64,000 bases of DNA, taken from JAANXG01 sp963731035. Lineage in GTDB: Bacteria > Pseudomonadota > Gammaproteobacteria > Arenicellales > JAANXG01. This document shows, in pieces, positions 45,653 to 53,320 of the stretch. Under the pieces are notes generated by a model. It saw nothing but the letters and a program-made list of their open reading frames with translations, was not told the DNA's origin and ran no database searches. Numbering within the stretch: the first letter of the stretch is position 1; the number at the start of each line of letters is the position of its first letter. The stretch spans positions 149,844 through 213,843 of the forward strand of contig CAVSUY010000006.1 in the NCBI GenBank assembly GCA_963731035.1. The letters are read 5' to 3'. The position numbers and the translations under genes were made by a program.

Positions 45653-46572
45653 ATGACAGACCAATACGCGAGAGATCTCATCGGCTACGGCGCCGAACCG
45701 CCCGATCCGCAATGGCCGGGAAGGGCGCGGCTGGCGCTGCAGTTCGTCATCAACTACGAGGAAGGCGGAGAGAGCTGCGTGCTCCACGGCGACGGCGCGT
45801 CCGAGGCCTTTCTTTCGGAAATCGTCGGTGCGGTCGCCGATCCGCGGCGCCCGCCACATGAACATGGAATCGATCTACGAGTTCGGAGCGCGCGCCGGTT
45901 TCTGGCGGCTGCGCCGGATGTTCACCAGCCGTGGCATACCCGTCACCGTGTTCGGCGTCGCCATGGCCATGGAGCGCAACCCGAAAGCGGTGGAGGCGAT
46001 GCTGGAATCCGGATGGGAGATCGCGTCCCACGGCTACCGCTGGATCGACTACCAGGAAGTGCCCGAGTCGGTGGAGTGGGATCACCTGCAAAAGGCCATC
46101 GAGATTCACACCCGGCTCACCGGCGAGCGGCCGAAGGGCTGGTATCTCGGCCGCTGCAGCCCCAGCACCCACCGCCTGGTGGCCGAGGAAGGGCGGCTTC
46201 ACCTACAACGCCGACACCTACGCCGACGAGCTGCCGTACTGGGATACTTCATACACCAACCCACAGCTCATGGTGCCGTATACCCTGGACGCCAACGACA
46301 TGCGTTTCGCCACCAACCAGGGATTCAACTCCGGCGACCAGTTCTTCAGCTATCTCAAGGACAGCTTCGACGTACTGTATGCGGAAGGCGAGCCTGCGCC
46401 AAAGATGATGTCCGTGGGCCTGCACTGCCGGCTGGCGGGCCGACCCGGCCGGGCCGCCGCGCTGGGTCGCTTTCTCGATTACGTCACGCAATACAAGGAC
46501 GTCTGGCTGTGCCGGCGGATCGATATCGCCGAGCATTGGATGAAGCGCCATCCCCTGAAGGGGGGCGCCTGA
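45653..46572 (+). pseudogene. puuE: allantoinase PuuE (polysaccharide-deacetylase fold), two frameshifts
   Basis: Metal-independent allantoinase that hydrolyses allantoin to allantoate. It starts RDLIGYGAEPPDPQWPG and LQFVINYEEGGE. The frame changes near 45833-45838 (extra base; joins VGAV to PIRGARHMNMESIYEFG) and in GGG at 46191-46193 (joins AEEG to GFTYNADTYADELPYWD). The corrected product is 305 residues, the normal size. SHGYRWIDYQEVPE and the end IDIAEHWMKRHP are intact. The gene is probably functional if the indels are errors. Confidence 0.88.
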
Positions 46573-46587
46573 GGCGCGCCGGTTCGG

Positions 46588-47121
46588 ATGGGGAACGACG
46601 CCGCTGCCCGCGCGCCGGGAGACATGAGCGAATCCGAGTTCGTCGATGCGTTCGGCGAGATCTACGAGCACTCGCCCTGGGTGGCCCGCGACACCTGGCG
46701 GCGCTGCCGCGGCAGGGGCCTGGACACTGTCGAGGCCGTGGCGGCCGAGCTGGCCGCCACCCTGGACGCCGCCGGCCACGACGCCAAGCTCGCCCTGATT
46801 CGCGCCCACCCGGACCTGGCCGGCCGCGCCGCGGTGCGCGGCGCGCTGAGCGCGGCCTCGACGCGGGAGCAGGCCGGCGCCGGCATCGATCAGTGCAGCG
46901 AGGCGGAGTACCGGAAATTCCAGTCGCTCAACGACGCCTACAAGGCGCGCTTCGGCTTTCCATTCGTGATGGCGGTCAAGGGCAGCAATCGCCACGCGAT
47001 CCTGTCCGCTTTCGAGGAACGGCTCGGCAACGATGCGGCCACCGAGCTCCAGCGTGCTATTACAGAGATTCACAGGATCGCATGGTTCCGGCTGTCGGCG
47101 ATGAGCCTGCCGGAAGCCTGA
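46588..47121 (+). CDS. uraD: OHCU decarboxylase
   Basis: 177 residues. UraD decarboxylates 2-oxo-4-hydroxy-4-carboxy-5-ureidoimidazoline to S-allantoin. FGEIYEHSPWVARDTW near the N-terminus contributes the catalytic histidine, IRAHPDLAGRAAV carries the second His-Pro motif, and FGFPFVMAVKGSNRHAIL completes the site. An ATG at 46624 with GGGAG nearby is an alternative start. Sits 15 bases after puuE; the two are often adjacent or fused in bacteria. Confidence 0.92.
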   Translation: MGNDAAARAPGDMSESEFVDAFGEIYEHSPWVARDTWRRCRGRGLDTVEAVAAELAATLDAAGHDAKLALIRAHPDLAGRAAVRGALSAASTREQAGAGIDQCSEAEYRKFQSLNDAYKARFGFPFVMAVKGSNRHAILSAFEERLGNDAATELQRAITEIHRIAWFRLSAMSLPEA

Positions 47122-47140
47122 TCCGGAGTTCCAAGTCACG

Positions 47141-48159
47141 ATGCACAATCTCGAGCAACCAGACCTTTCCCTTCGCGGGCCTGGTCGATCTGGCCCAGCC
47201 GCGGTTGGGTGCGCGGGTGATCTTCGCCAACGACGAGTTCTTCGGCGCCAGGGAAAGGCTGATCGACCCCGCTCCGCCGGTATTCATCCCCGACAAGTAC
47301 GACGACCACGGCAAGTGGATGGACGGCTGGGAGACGCGCCGCCGGCGGGAGCCCGGGCACGACTACTGCGTGATCCGCCTCGGTGTCCCGGGGATCGTCA
47401 AGGGCTTCGACGTGGATACCTCCCATTTCACCGGCAACTATGCCCCCGAAATCTCGATCGAGGCCTGCTACTACCCGCGAGCGGCAGCCGGCCGATGACG
47501 CCGAGTGGCGGGAGGTGCTCGACCGCACGCCGTTGACCGGGAACGCCCACCACTACCTCGACGCCGCGGCGTCGCCGCCGTGCACACACCTGCGGATCAA
47601 CATCTACCCGGACGGCGGCATCGCACGCCTGCGCGTGTACGGCGCAGTGCAGCCGGACTGGAAGGTGCTGGCGGCGGGTGGCACCTTCGACCTGCTGGCG
47701 CTGGAGCACGGCGGCCGGGCCCTGGCCTGCAGCGACGAGCATTTCGGCAGCATGCACAACCTGAACGCGCCCGGCCGCGGGGTGAACATGGGCGACGGCT
47801 GGGAGACCGCCCGCCGCCGTGGTCCCGGCCATGACTGGGTGATCCTGGCGCTGGGCCGCCCGGCAGTCGTCGACGCCATAGAGATCGACACGGCCCACTT
47901 CAAAGGCAACTATCCCGACCGTGCCGCCATCCAGGCCGCCCGCACCGGGGAGACGGACATCGGCAGGCTGGTGGCGGATAGCGATGCGTGGCCTTTGCTG
48001 CTCCCGGAGAGCAAGCTGCAGGCCGACCGCCAGCACGTGTTCAAGCGGGAGGTCGCGGCGCTCGGTCCGGTCTCCCATGTTCGCCTGAATATTTTCCCCG
48101 ACGGCGGCATCAGCCGACTGCGGATGTTCGGGCATCTGGCGCGGGAGGACGGAACATGA
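47141..48159 (+). pseudogene. alc: allantoicase, two frameshifts
   Basis: Allantoicase cleaves allantoate to ureidoglycolate and urea. The ATG at 47141 begins MHNLEQPD; removing one C at 47164-47165 joins FPFAGLVDLAQPRLGARVIF. A second extra base near 47474-47478 is removed to join EACYYPE to RQPADDAEWREVL. The corrected product is 338 residues with both jelly-roll repeats: DDHGKWMDGWETRRRREPGHD and, in the second, GDGWETARRRGPGHDW, each followed by IDT-HF-GNY-P. The stop overlaps allA by four bases. Confidence 0.88.
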
Positions 48160-48689
48160 CCGAACGTGTTCTCGAGGCCCGGCTCCTTACCCGCGAGGCG
48201 TTCGCGCCGTTCGGCGACGTCATCGAGACCGAGGGCGCGCGTCACTATCCCATCAATCGCGGCACGGTCGAGCGCTTCGACGATCTGGCCTCGGTCGACG
48301 TGGGCGAGGACGGACGGGTGGTGGTGGGCATCGTCGAATGCACCCATGCCGCCCGGGCACCGGTGCCCGTACCGATGATCGAGCGGCATCCCGCCGGCAC
48401 CCAGGCCTTCATACCGATCGACGAGGGGGTGATGTGCGTGGTGGTGGCGCCGGCCGGTGACGAGGTGAGCCCCACCGACCTGCGGGCTTTCGTGAGCAAC
48501 GGGCGTCAGGGTGTCAACTATCATCGCGGCACCTGGCACATGCCGCTGGTGGCCTTCGAAGCCGGGCAGCGGTTTCTGGTCGTCGACCGGGGTGGCCCCG
48601 GTGACAACTGCGAGGAACGCGAGCTCGAGGCGGGTATCCGGGTGAGCCTGCCCGCCGGCGCGCTCCGTGGAGCGGGTGGCGGCGCTTGA
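48156..48689 (+). CDS. allA: ureidoglycolate lyase
   Basis: 177-residue cupin-like enzyme that splits ureidoglycolate to glyoxylate and urea. LTREAFAPFGDVIETEG at the start, IERHPAGTQAFIPIDE in the centre and VNYHRGTWHMPLVAFE near residue 118 are the family marks. The start overlaps the alc stop as ATGA and the end overlaps guaD as TTGA. With it the route from urate to glyoxylate is complete. Confidence 0.94.
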   Translation: MTERVLEARLLTREAFAPFGDVIETEGARHYPINRGTVERFDDLASVDVGEDGRVVVGIVECTHAARAPVPVPMIERHPAGTQAFIPIDEGVMCVVVAPAGDEVSPTDLRAFVSNGRQGVNYHRGTWHMPLVAFEAGQRFLVVDRGGPGDNCEERELEAGIRVSLPAGALRGAGGGA

Positions 48690-49981
48690 GCGCATCGCGG
48701 TTGAAAGCCTATCGCGGGACGATCGTTCATGCCCTGCGGGACCCGGGACATGACGATGAGGACGCCGTGCAGGTGTTCGCCGACGGTATTCTCTGCGTGG
48801 TCGGGGACAAGGTCGAGGAGGCGGGGCCCGCGGATGCGATACTCCGGCGCCTGCCGTCGGATGTCGAGCTCGTCGATCATTCGGGCAGGCTCATCATGCC
48901 GGGTTTCGTCGACACCCACATCCATTATCCGCAGGTCGACGTCATTGCGTCCTATGGGGCGCAGCTTCTCGACTGGCTGACCGACTACACGTTCCCCGCC
49001 GAAGCCCGCCTGGCGGATCAGGCGGTGGCCCGCGAAACTGCGTCCTTCTTCCTCGACGAGCTGCTGCGCAACGGCACCACCACCGCGCTGGTGTTCGCCA
49101 CCGTGCATCCGCATTCCGCGGACGCTATCTTCGAGGCGGCCCGCTCCCGCGGCATGCGCCTCATCGCCGGCAAGGTGCTGATGGACCGCCACTGCCCGGA
49201 GTCGCTGCGCGACAGCGCGGAATCCGGATACCGGGACAGCAAGGTGCTGATCGAGAAGTGGCACGGCGTGGACCGCCTGAGCTACGCGATCACGCCCCGG
49301 TTCGCGGTGACTTCCAGCGACGAGCAGCTCGCCGCCGCCGGCCGGCTGGCGGCGGAGCACCCCGAGGTGTACGTGCACACGCATCTCGCCGAGAACACGA
49401 AGGAGGTCGCCTGGGTCAGGGAGCTGTTCCCGGAGCGCCGCAGCTACCTGGACGTGTACGACCACGCCGGGCTCGTCCGCCAGCGATCGGTCTACGCCCA
49501 CTGCATCCATCTCGACGACGCCGACCGGCAGCGCATGGGGGAGAGCGGCGCGGCCGCGGCCTTCTGTCCCACGTCGAACCTGTTTCTCGGCAGCGGCCTG
49601 TTCGACCTGGCAGCCGCCGACTCCCACGGCATCCGCACCGGAATCGGCACCGACGTGGGTGGCGGCACCAGCTTCAATATTCCCAGGACCCTGGGCGAGG
49701 CCTACAAGGTGCTGCAACTGCGCGGACAGACCCTGACCCCGAGGCGCGCGTTCTATCTCGCAACCCTGGGCGGGGCGCGTGCGCTGTACCTGGACGACCG
49801 GATCGGCAACTTCGAGCCCGGCAAGGAAGCGGATTTCGTGATAATGGACCCGGACGCCACGCCGCTTATGGCACGACGCATGGCGGCAGCGCCGGACATC
49901 GGCGAGAAGCTGTTCGCGCTCGCCATACTCGGCGACGACCGCAACATGCACGCCGTGTACGTCGCGGGGAAGAAAGCTTAG
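48686..49981 (+). CDS. guaD: guanine deaminase
   Basis: 431-residue amidohydrolase that deaminates guanine to xanthine, feeding xanthine dehydrogenase. Metal-binding DTHIHYPQ (about residue 75), RFAVTSSDEQL, HTHLAEN (about 232), YAHCIHLD (about 271) and GTDVGGGTSFN (about 322) are all in place. It starts with TTG overlapping the allA stop (TTGA); no ATG fits the family N-terminus. Last gene of the purine locus. Confidence 0.94.
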   Translation: MSASRLKAYRGTIVHALRDPGHDDEDAVQVFADGILCVVGDKVEEAGPADAILRRLPSDVELVDHSGRLIMPGFVDTHIHYPQVDVIASYGAQLLDWLTDYTFPAEARLADQAVARETASFFLDELLRNGTTTALVFATVHPHSADAIFEAARSRGMRLIAGKVLMDRHCPESLRDSAESGYRDSKVLIEKWHGVDRLSYAITPRFAVTSSDEQLAAAGRLAAEHPEVYVHTHLAENTKEVAWVRELFPERRSYLDVYDHAGLVRQRSVYAHCIHLDDADRQRMGESGAAAAFCPTSNLFLGSGLFDLAAADSHGIRTGIGTDVGGGTSFNIPRTLGEAYKVLQLRGQTLTPRRAFYLATLGGARALYLDDRIGNFEPGKEADFVIMDPDATPLMARRMAAAPDIGEKLFALAILGDDRNMHAVYVAGKKA

Positions 49982-50024
49982 CCCACGATTGTTCAGCCCG
50001 GTCGCGAGGCGCCAAACCATGTGG

Positions 50025-50042
50025 GTCGGGATTCATCCCGAC
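50025..50042. repeat. 8-bp-stem palindrome, copy 2
   Basis: GTCGGGAT-TC-ATCCCGAC, the inverse orientation of the element at 5282-5299, sits about 45 bases after guaD and may act as its transcription end. Confidence 0.6.
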
Positions 50043-50292
50043 AAACCGAGCCTCTCGTCATTGCGACGACTGCAGGGATGCAGGAGGTAGTGCGACGCAG
50101 GAGGCCAAAGCCGAGGAGCGCAGGCGACGCGGCGATCCAGGGAGTCGCTGCGTGGTATCGGGGTACGGATGGTTGACGTGAGTGTCCCGCACGAATCGGG
50201 GAGGAATTCGCACGGGACGCCACCGGTAACTCCGACGTAGGCTCGCCTCCGACATCTCTGTCTCCGATGAGATTGTAAGTTATTGTTTTATA

Positions 50293-50360
50293 TGGTCGGG
50301 GTGGCGTGATTCGAACACGCGCCCCCTGCCTCCCGAACGCTGCAGCACGCTGCCAAACTG
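50293..50360 (-). other. tRNA-Pro(CGG) remnant, candidate attachment-site scar
   Basis: Read on the minus strand, this has a D-arm (CAGTTTGGCAGCGTGC), an anticodon loop TTCGGGA with anticodon CGG, GGCAG of the anticodon stem, a full T-arm (GCGTGTTCGAATCACGC), the 3' acceptor strand CACCCCG and encoded CCA. The 5' acceptor strand is replaced by AT-rich sequence, and the 5' anticodon stem has extra bases (CTGCAGCG). It therefore cannot make a working tRNA. Integrases often use tRNA 3' ends, so this is probably an att-site copy. No integrase gene is visible in the window. Confidence 0.7.
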
Positions 50361-50608
50361 TATTTTAATCAGCAACTTAGCGCAGTTGGCCCCGCGCGGT
50401 TCTTGACAGATTTGGCCGGCAAATGACAGCAAATGACCCACTTCGGTCACGATTTGGTCACGCTCGGAGTATCGACGTTTGCGACTTCCATCCCGTGCCA
50501 GAGAGCCTGTACTCCCGAGCCCCGCGGGCAGACCACCGGAATCTCCAATGCCAACCCGCAGCAATGAGACGGCACGGGCCGAATCGAGCGCTCGGACCGG
50601 GCTTCCGA

Positions 50609-50614
50609 TATAAT
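50609..50614 (+). promoter_or_regulatory. -10 box of the XRE-cupin gene
   Basis: A perfect TATAAT overlaps an in-frame ATG at 50613. Transcription from it would begin near 50621, so that ATG would not be in the message and the start at 50643 is preferred. No good -35 lies at 16-18 bases, suggesting an activator or self-regulation. Confidence 0.45.
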
Positions 50615-50642
50615 GGAACAGTTATCTAAGCGACCGGTCCGT

Positions 50643-51248
50643 ATGAAGACGACCACCGATCCCCAGCTGGGCTCCAAGCTACGAAGCGCGCGCAAGACCA
50701 AGAAACTGACCCTCGACGAGCTTAGTGAGCTGTCGGGTGTGTCGCGGTCCATGGTATCCCAGATGGAGCGAGGTCAGACGAACCCAACCCTTGGCACCTT
50801 GCTGAGCGTCACTCGGAGTCTCGGGCTGGATATCGGCGAACTGATTGCCCAAGGCGTCGAGGACCAGCCCTCTGCCCCCGTGGAAACTGACATTGAGCAT
50901 GTCAAGGCTCACCTGACGCCCACGATTAGCAGCCCGGACGGCAAGTGCCGTATCGATATCCTCAATCCGGCACATACGGCGTCATCGGTTGAATGGTACG
51001 AAATGCATTTCGAACCGGCTTCCGTGCTGGAGTCCGACGCGCACTCAGCGGGCGCCGTAGAGCATCTTACCGTCATCGACGGCAGCGTGGATGTTCGCAG
51101 TGGCCCCAGTTGGGTAACGGTCCACAAGGACGAAACGGTTCGGTACCGCGCCGATCGTGAGCACAGCATCGCTAATCCCAATGATAATCCCGCGACCGTC
51201 ATCGTCGTCGTCTTGTACGGCCAGTTGATACGGGCCCAGCTCCGGTGA
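50643..51248 (+). CDS. XRE-cupin transcriptional regulator
   Basis: 201 residues. Residues 10-65 form a Cro/C1 helix-turn-helix (LRSARKTKKLTLDELSELSG, then VSRSMVSQMERGQTNPTLGT) and residues 105-195 a cupin domain (AVEHLTVIDGSVDVRSG, then DETVRYRADREHSIAN). Such proteins usually control nearby catabolic or transport operons and bind small metabolites in the cupin. It directly precedes the TRAP-sox-kbl-tdh block on the same strand and is its likely regulator. Confidence 0.9.
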   Translation: MKTTTDPQLGSKLRSARKTKKLTLDELSELSGVSRSMVSQMERGQTNPTLGTLLSVTRSLGLDIGELIAQGVEDQPSAPVETDIEHVKAHLTPTISSPDGKCRIDILNPAHTASSVEWYEMHFEPASVLESDAHSAGAVEHLTVIDGSVDVRSGPSWVTVHKDETVRYRADREHSIANPNDNPATVIVVVLYGQLIRAQLR

Positions 51249-51607
51249 CGATCCTGCGGGAGTAGCCGGGCACCTGTCCTTAGTCGCAGTATTCGCCACG
51301 CGCGTCGACACATTACGGGATCCCACTGCGGTTCCCTTGGAGGTCGTTCCACTATGGCGCTCAAAAAATGCTGTATATTGAATATTCCAGTTGACAAGAT
51401 CCATTATATTGTAATATCCTGGTTTCTACAGAACGGTCCCACGATTTCCTGGGGAGTAGTGCGCCATCCACTCGGGAGTAGCCGAGCACGAGCCAAAGCG
51501 TGCGAGTTCCGGCTGCTGGAGCGCAGTGATTGGAATCCGGACGGGCGGTGTGGCGCTATCACAATCAAATGCCGGCCCAAGTTCGGCGCACAAAGGAGGA
51601 ATAAGTA
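51249..51607. other. 359-base regulatory region upstream of dctP
   Basis: No gene. It holds an AT-rich promoter segment (51370-51420) with palindrome GAATATTC (51380-51387) and a 17-base direct repeat, CGGGAGTAGCCGGGCAC at 51257-51273 and CGGGAGTAGCCGAGCAC at 51473-51489, differing at one base. These may be regulator sites. Confidence 0.5.
51391..51417 (+). promoter_or_regulatory. candidate promoter for the TRAP-sox operon
   Basis: A perfect TTGACA (51391-51396) is followed after 15 bases by TAATAT (51412-51417). The spacer is short, so the promoter may need help. A GAATATTC palindrome lies just upstream. The leader to dctP would be about 185 bases. Confidence 0.4.
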
Positions 51608-52624
51608 ATGAAAGCGATTCCGGTTCGATCCCTCGTTACAACCGCGGCCGCCCTGTTGGTCGGATTGGCGCTGAACGTTCGGCCCGTGCAAGCTGCCGAT
51701 ATCACGATCAAGATGGCTGGGCAGTATCCTGAAGAGCACCAGGCAACCAAGGCGCAGTACGAGTTCAAAAAACGCGTCGAACAGGCCAGCGGCGGCCGCA
51801 TCAAGGTGCGGGTATTCCCATCGAACCAGCTCGGCGACTACACCCAGGTCTACGAAGAGCTGCGGCGCGGCACCATCGACATGGGCTTGATCTCTGTTCC
51901 GAGCCAGTTCGACTCGCGTCTGGAGCTCGGTTATCTGCACTACGTGGCGCGCAACTACGACGAGGCGCGCAAAGTCTACGCTCCCGGCTCGTATATCTAT
52001 AAGAAGGTCAGCGAGATCCACGACAGCTTGGGTGTCAAGTTCTTCGGATTCCATGTCGATGGCTTCGGAGGACTCGGCCTGACCAAGCTGCCCGCCGACG
52101 CGGACATACGGGATGTGAACAGCAAGAAAGAGATACTGCTGCGGGTGCCGCCAATCGACGTATTCAAAGTAACCGCAGAGGATCAGGGTTTTCAGACGGT
52201 CGAGGTGCCGTATTCCGATTTGCCGATTGCCATGCAGACCGGCACGGTCGACGGATGGAGCGGTGGCCCCCCGCTGCTCAATTATGAGCAGTTCCGCGAC
52301 GTCATCAAGTACTTCCTGGTCTGCAATAACTTCTTCGAGAACGCTTCCTGGCTGGCCAGCGCCAAGTTCTTTGACAAGCTTTCGCCGAAGGATCAGGACT
52401 TGATCCGCAAGACCGCGAACGATCTCGCCCTGGCCAGCTTCGACGCGAGCCAACAGAACGATGAGAAAGGTCTCCGACTCTTGGAAAAGGCCGGGATCAA
52501 AGTCATTCGTCTCAATGACCAGGAGCTCGCCCAGTGGGCGCAGCACGCGCGCACTGTCACCTGGCCAAAGCTCGAGAAAGGCCTGAGCAAAGAGATCATC
52601 GAGGGCCTGCAGACTCAGTATTAA
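51608..52624 (+). CDS. dctP: TRAP transporter solute-binding protein
   Basis: 338-residue periplasmic DctP-family protein with a signal peptide cut near VQAAD. AAGGAGG lies eight bases before the ATG. ITIKMAGQYPEEHQATKAQY, LGDYTQVYEELRRGTIDMGL and the arginine region ILLRVPPIDVFK (conserved carboxylate-binding Arg) are typical. The ligand is therefore probably an organic acid or amino-acid-like carboxylate; neighbouring genes suggest an N-methylated or threonine-related compound. Confidence 0.93.
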   Translation: MKAIPVRSLVTTAAALLVGLALNVRPVQAADITIKMAGQYPEEHQATKAQYEFKKRVEQASGGRIKVRVFPSNQLGDYTQVYEELRRGTIDMGLISVPSQFDSRLELGYLHYVARNYDEARKVYAPGSYIYKKVSEIHDSLGVKFFGFHVDGFGGLGLTKLPADADIRDVNSKKEILLRVPPIDVFKVTAEDQGFQTVEVPYSDLPIAMQTGTVDGWSGGPPLLNYEQFRDVIKYFLVCNNFFENASWLASAKFFDKLSPKDQDLIRKTANDLALASFDASQQNDEKGLRLLEKAGIKVIRLNDQELAQWAQHARTVTWPKLEKGLSKEIIEGLQTQY

Positions 52625-52632
52625 CGACGCAC

Positions 52633-52664
52633 CGGAAGGGGATGCGCTTACGCGTCCCCTTCCG
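52633..52664 (+). terminator. 14-bp hairpin between dctP and dctQ
   Basis: CGGAAGGGGATGCG (52633-52646), loop CTTA and CGCGTCCCCTTCCG (52651-52664) pair over 14 positions with one G-U wobble, nine bases after the dctP stop. No T-run follows. Like the livK hairpin it probably raises binding-protein output by partial termination or end protection. Confidence 0.55.
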
Positions 52665-52714
52665 AACGCCGGTTCCCCTCAGAAAAACCGTCTTCGAGAT
52701 TCCGGAGGAGCGTC

Positions 52715-53224
52715 ATGAGCATGAGCGAAAGTCCTGTGGCGCGCGGTCTGATCCTGGTTCAGAGTTTTGTCGCCGTAGCCGCCAGCTTGTTCATTGTCGG
52801 CGGCGTCTGTGCCACCGCTATTCTTCGCTACGTATTCAAGACAAGCCTGTTTGGCTTAGACGAACTGATTCTGATCGCGGCCTTCTGGATGTACTTCATC
52901 GGCGCATCCTTCGCCTCGAGCCGCAAACAGCACATCAGCGCAGAGATTGTTTCGGTGTATTGCCCGAACCGAATCGTCAGGGAGGTCATCGGCATGGTTG
53001 CCGAGACGATCACGCTCTCCCTGTCCGTGTTGTATACGTACTGGGGAGGACAGTTCATCTACTGGAGCATTACCGAAGGCGGGGTTACCCCGGTGTTTCG
53101 CCTCCCGCTGGCTATTTCCCAAGTCTCCATTTTCGTGGGGTTCACGCTGATGACGTGGTACTTCCTCTTCCATCTCGTAAATCGCGTCCGAGCGCTGAAC
53201 CAGAATGAATCCAAAATCGATTGA
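52715..53224 (+). CDS. dctQ: TRAP transporter small permease
   Basis: 169-residue DctQ protein with four hydrophobic segments. ILRYVFKTSLFGLDELILIAA-like sequence (about 33-53) and FASSRKQHISAEIVSVY are the family marks. GGAGGAGC precedes the ATG. It partners DctM; 96 bases separate the two, without an obvious gene between. Confidence 0.9.
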   Translation: MSMSESPVARGLILVQSFVAVAASLFIVGGVCATAILRYVFKTSLFGLDELILIAAFWMYFIGASFASSRKQHISAEIVSVYCPNRIVREVIGMVAETITLSLSVLYTYWGGQFIYWSITEGGVTPVFRLPLAISQVSIFVGFTLMTWYFLFHLVNRVRALNQNESKID

Positions 53225-53320
53225 AGGACGTGCATTCAGTATCAAGGCCGCTTCCCTGGGCGCGGCAACCCACCACTACCCACGTTTTCCGGCGCAACGA
53301 CATATTCCGGTGGTGGACTC

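Larger units (their letters stand above)
49982..50642. other. 661-base intergenic boundary region
   Basis: No protein gene. In order it holds a dispersed palindrome (50025-50042), unassigned high-GC DNA, a minus-strand tRNA-Pro remnant (50293-50360), a stretch with repeated AAATGAC motifs and TTCGGTCACGATTTGGTCACG (50418-50463), and the -10 box of the XRE-cupin gene. The make-up is typical of an integration scar. Confidence 0.6.

Noticed and set aside
30760..47480. Programmed frameshifting in six genes
   Set aside because: The breaks lie at different sites without shared slippery sequence, and the families concerned are not known to use it; indels are simpler.
50613..50615. ATG at 50613 as XRE-cupin start
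   Set aside because: It overlaps a perfect TATAAT; the extra ten residues are not part of the domain. The ATG at 50643 is preferred.
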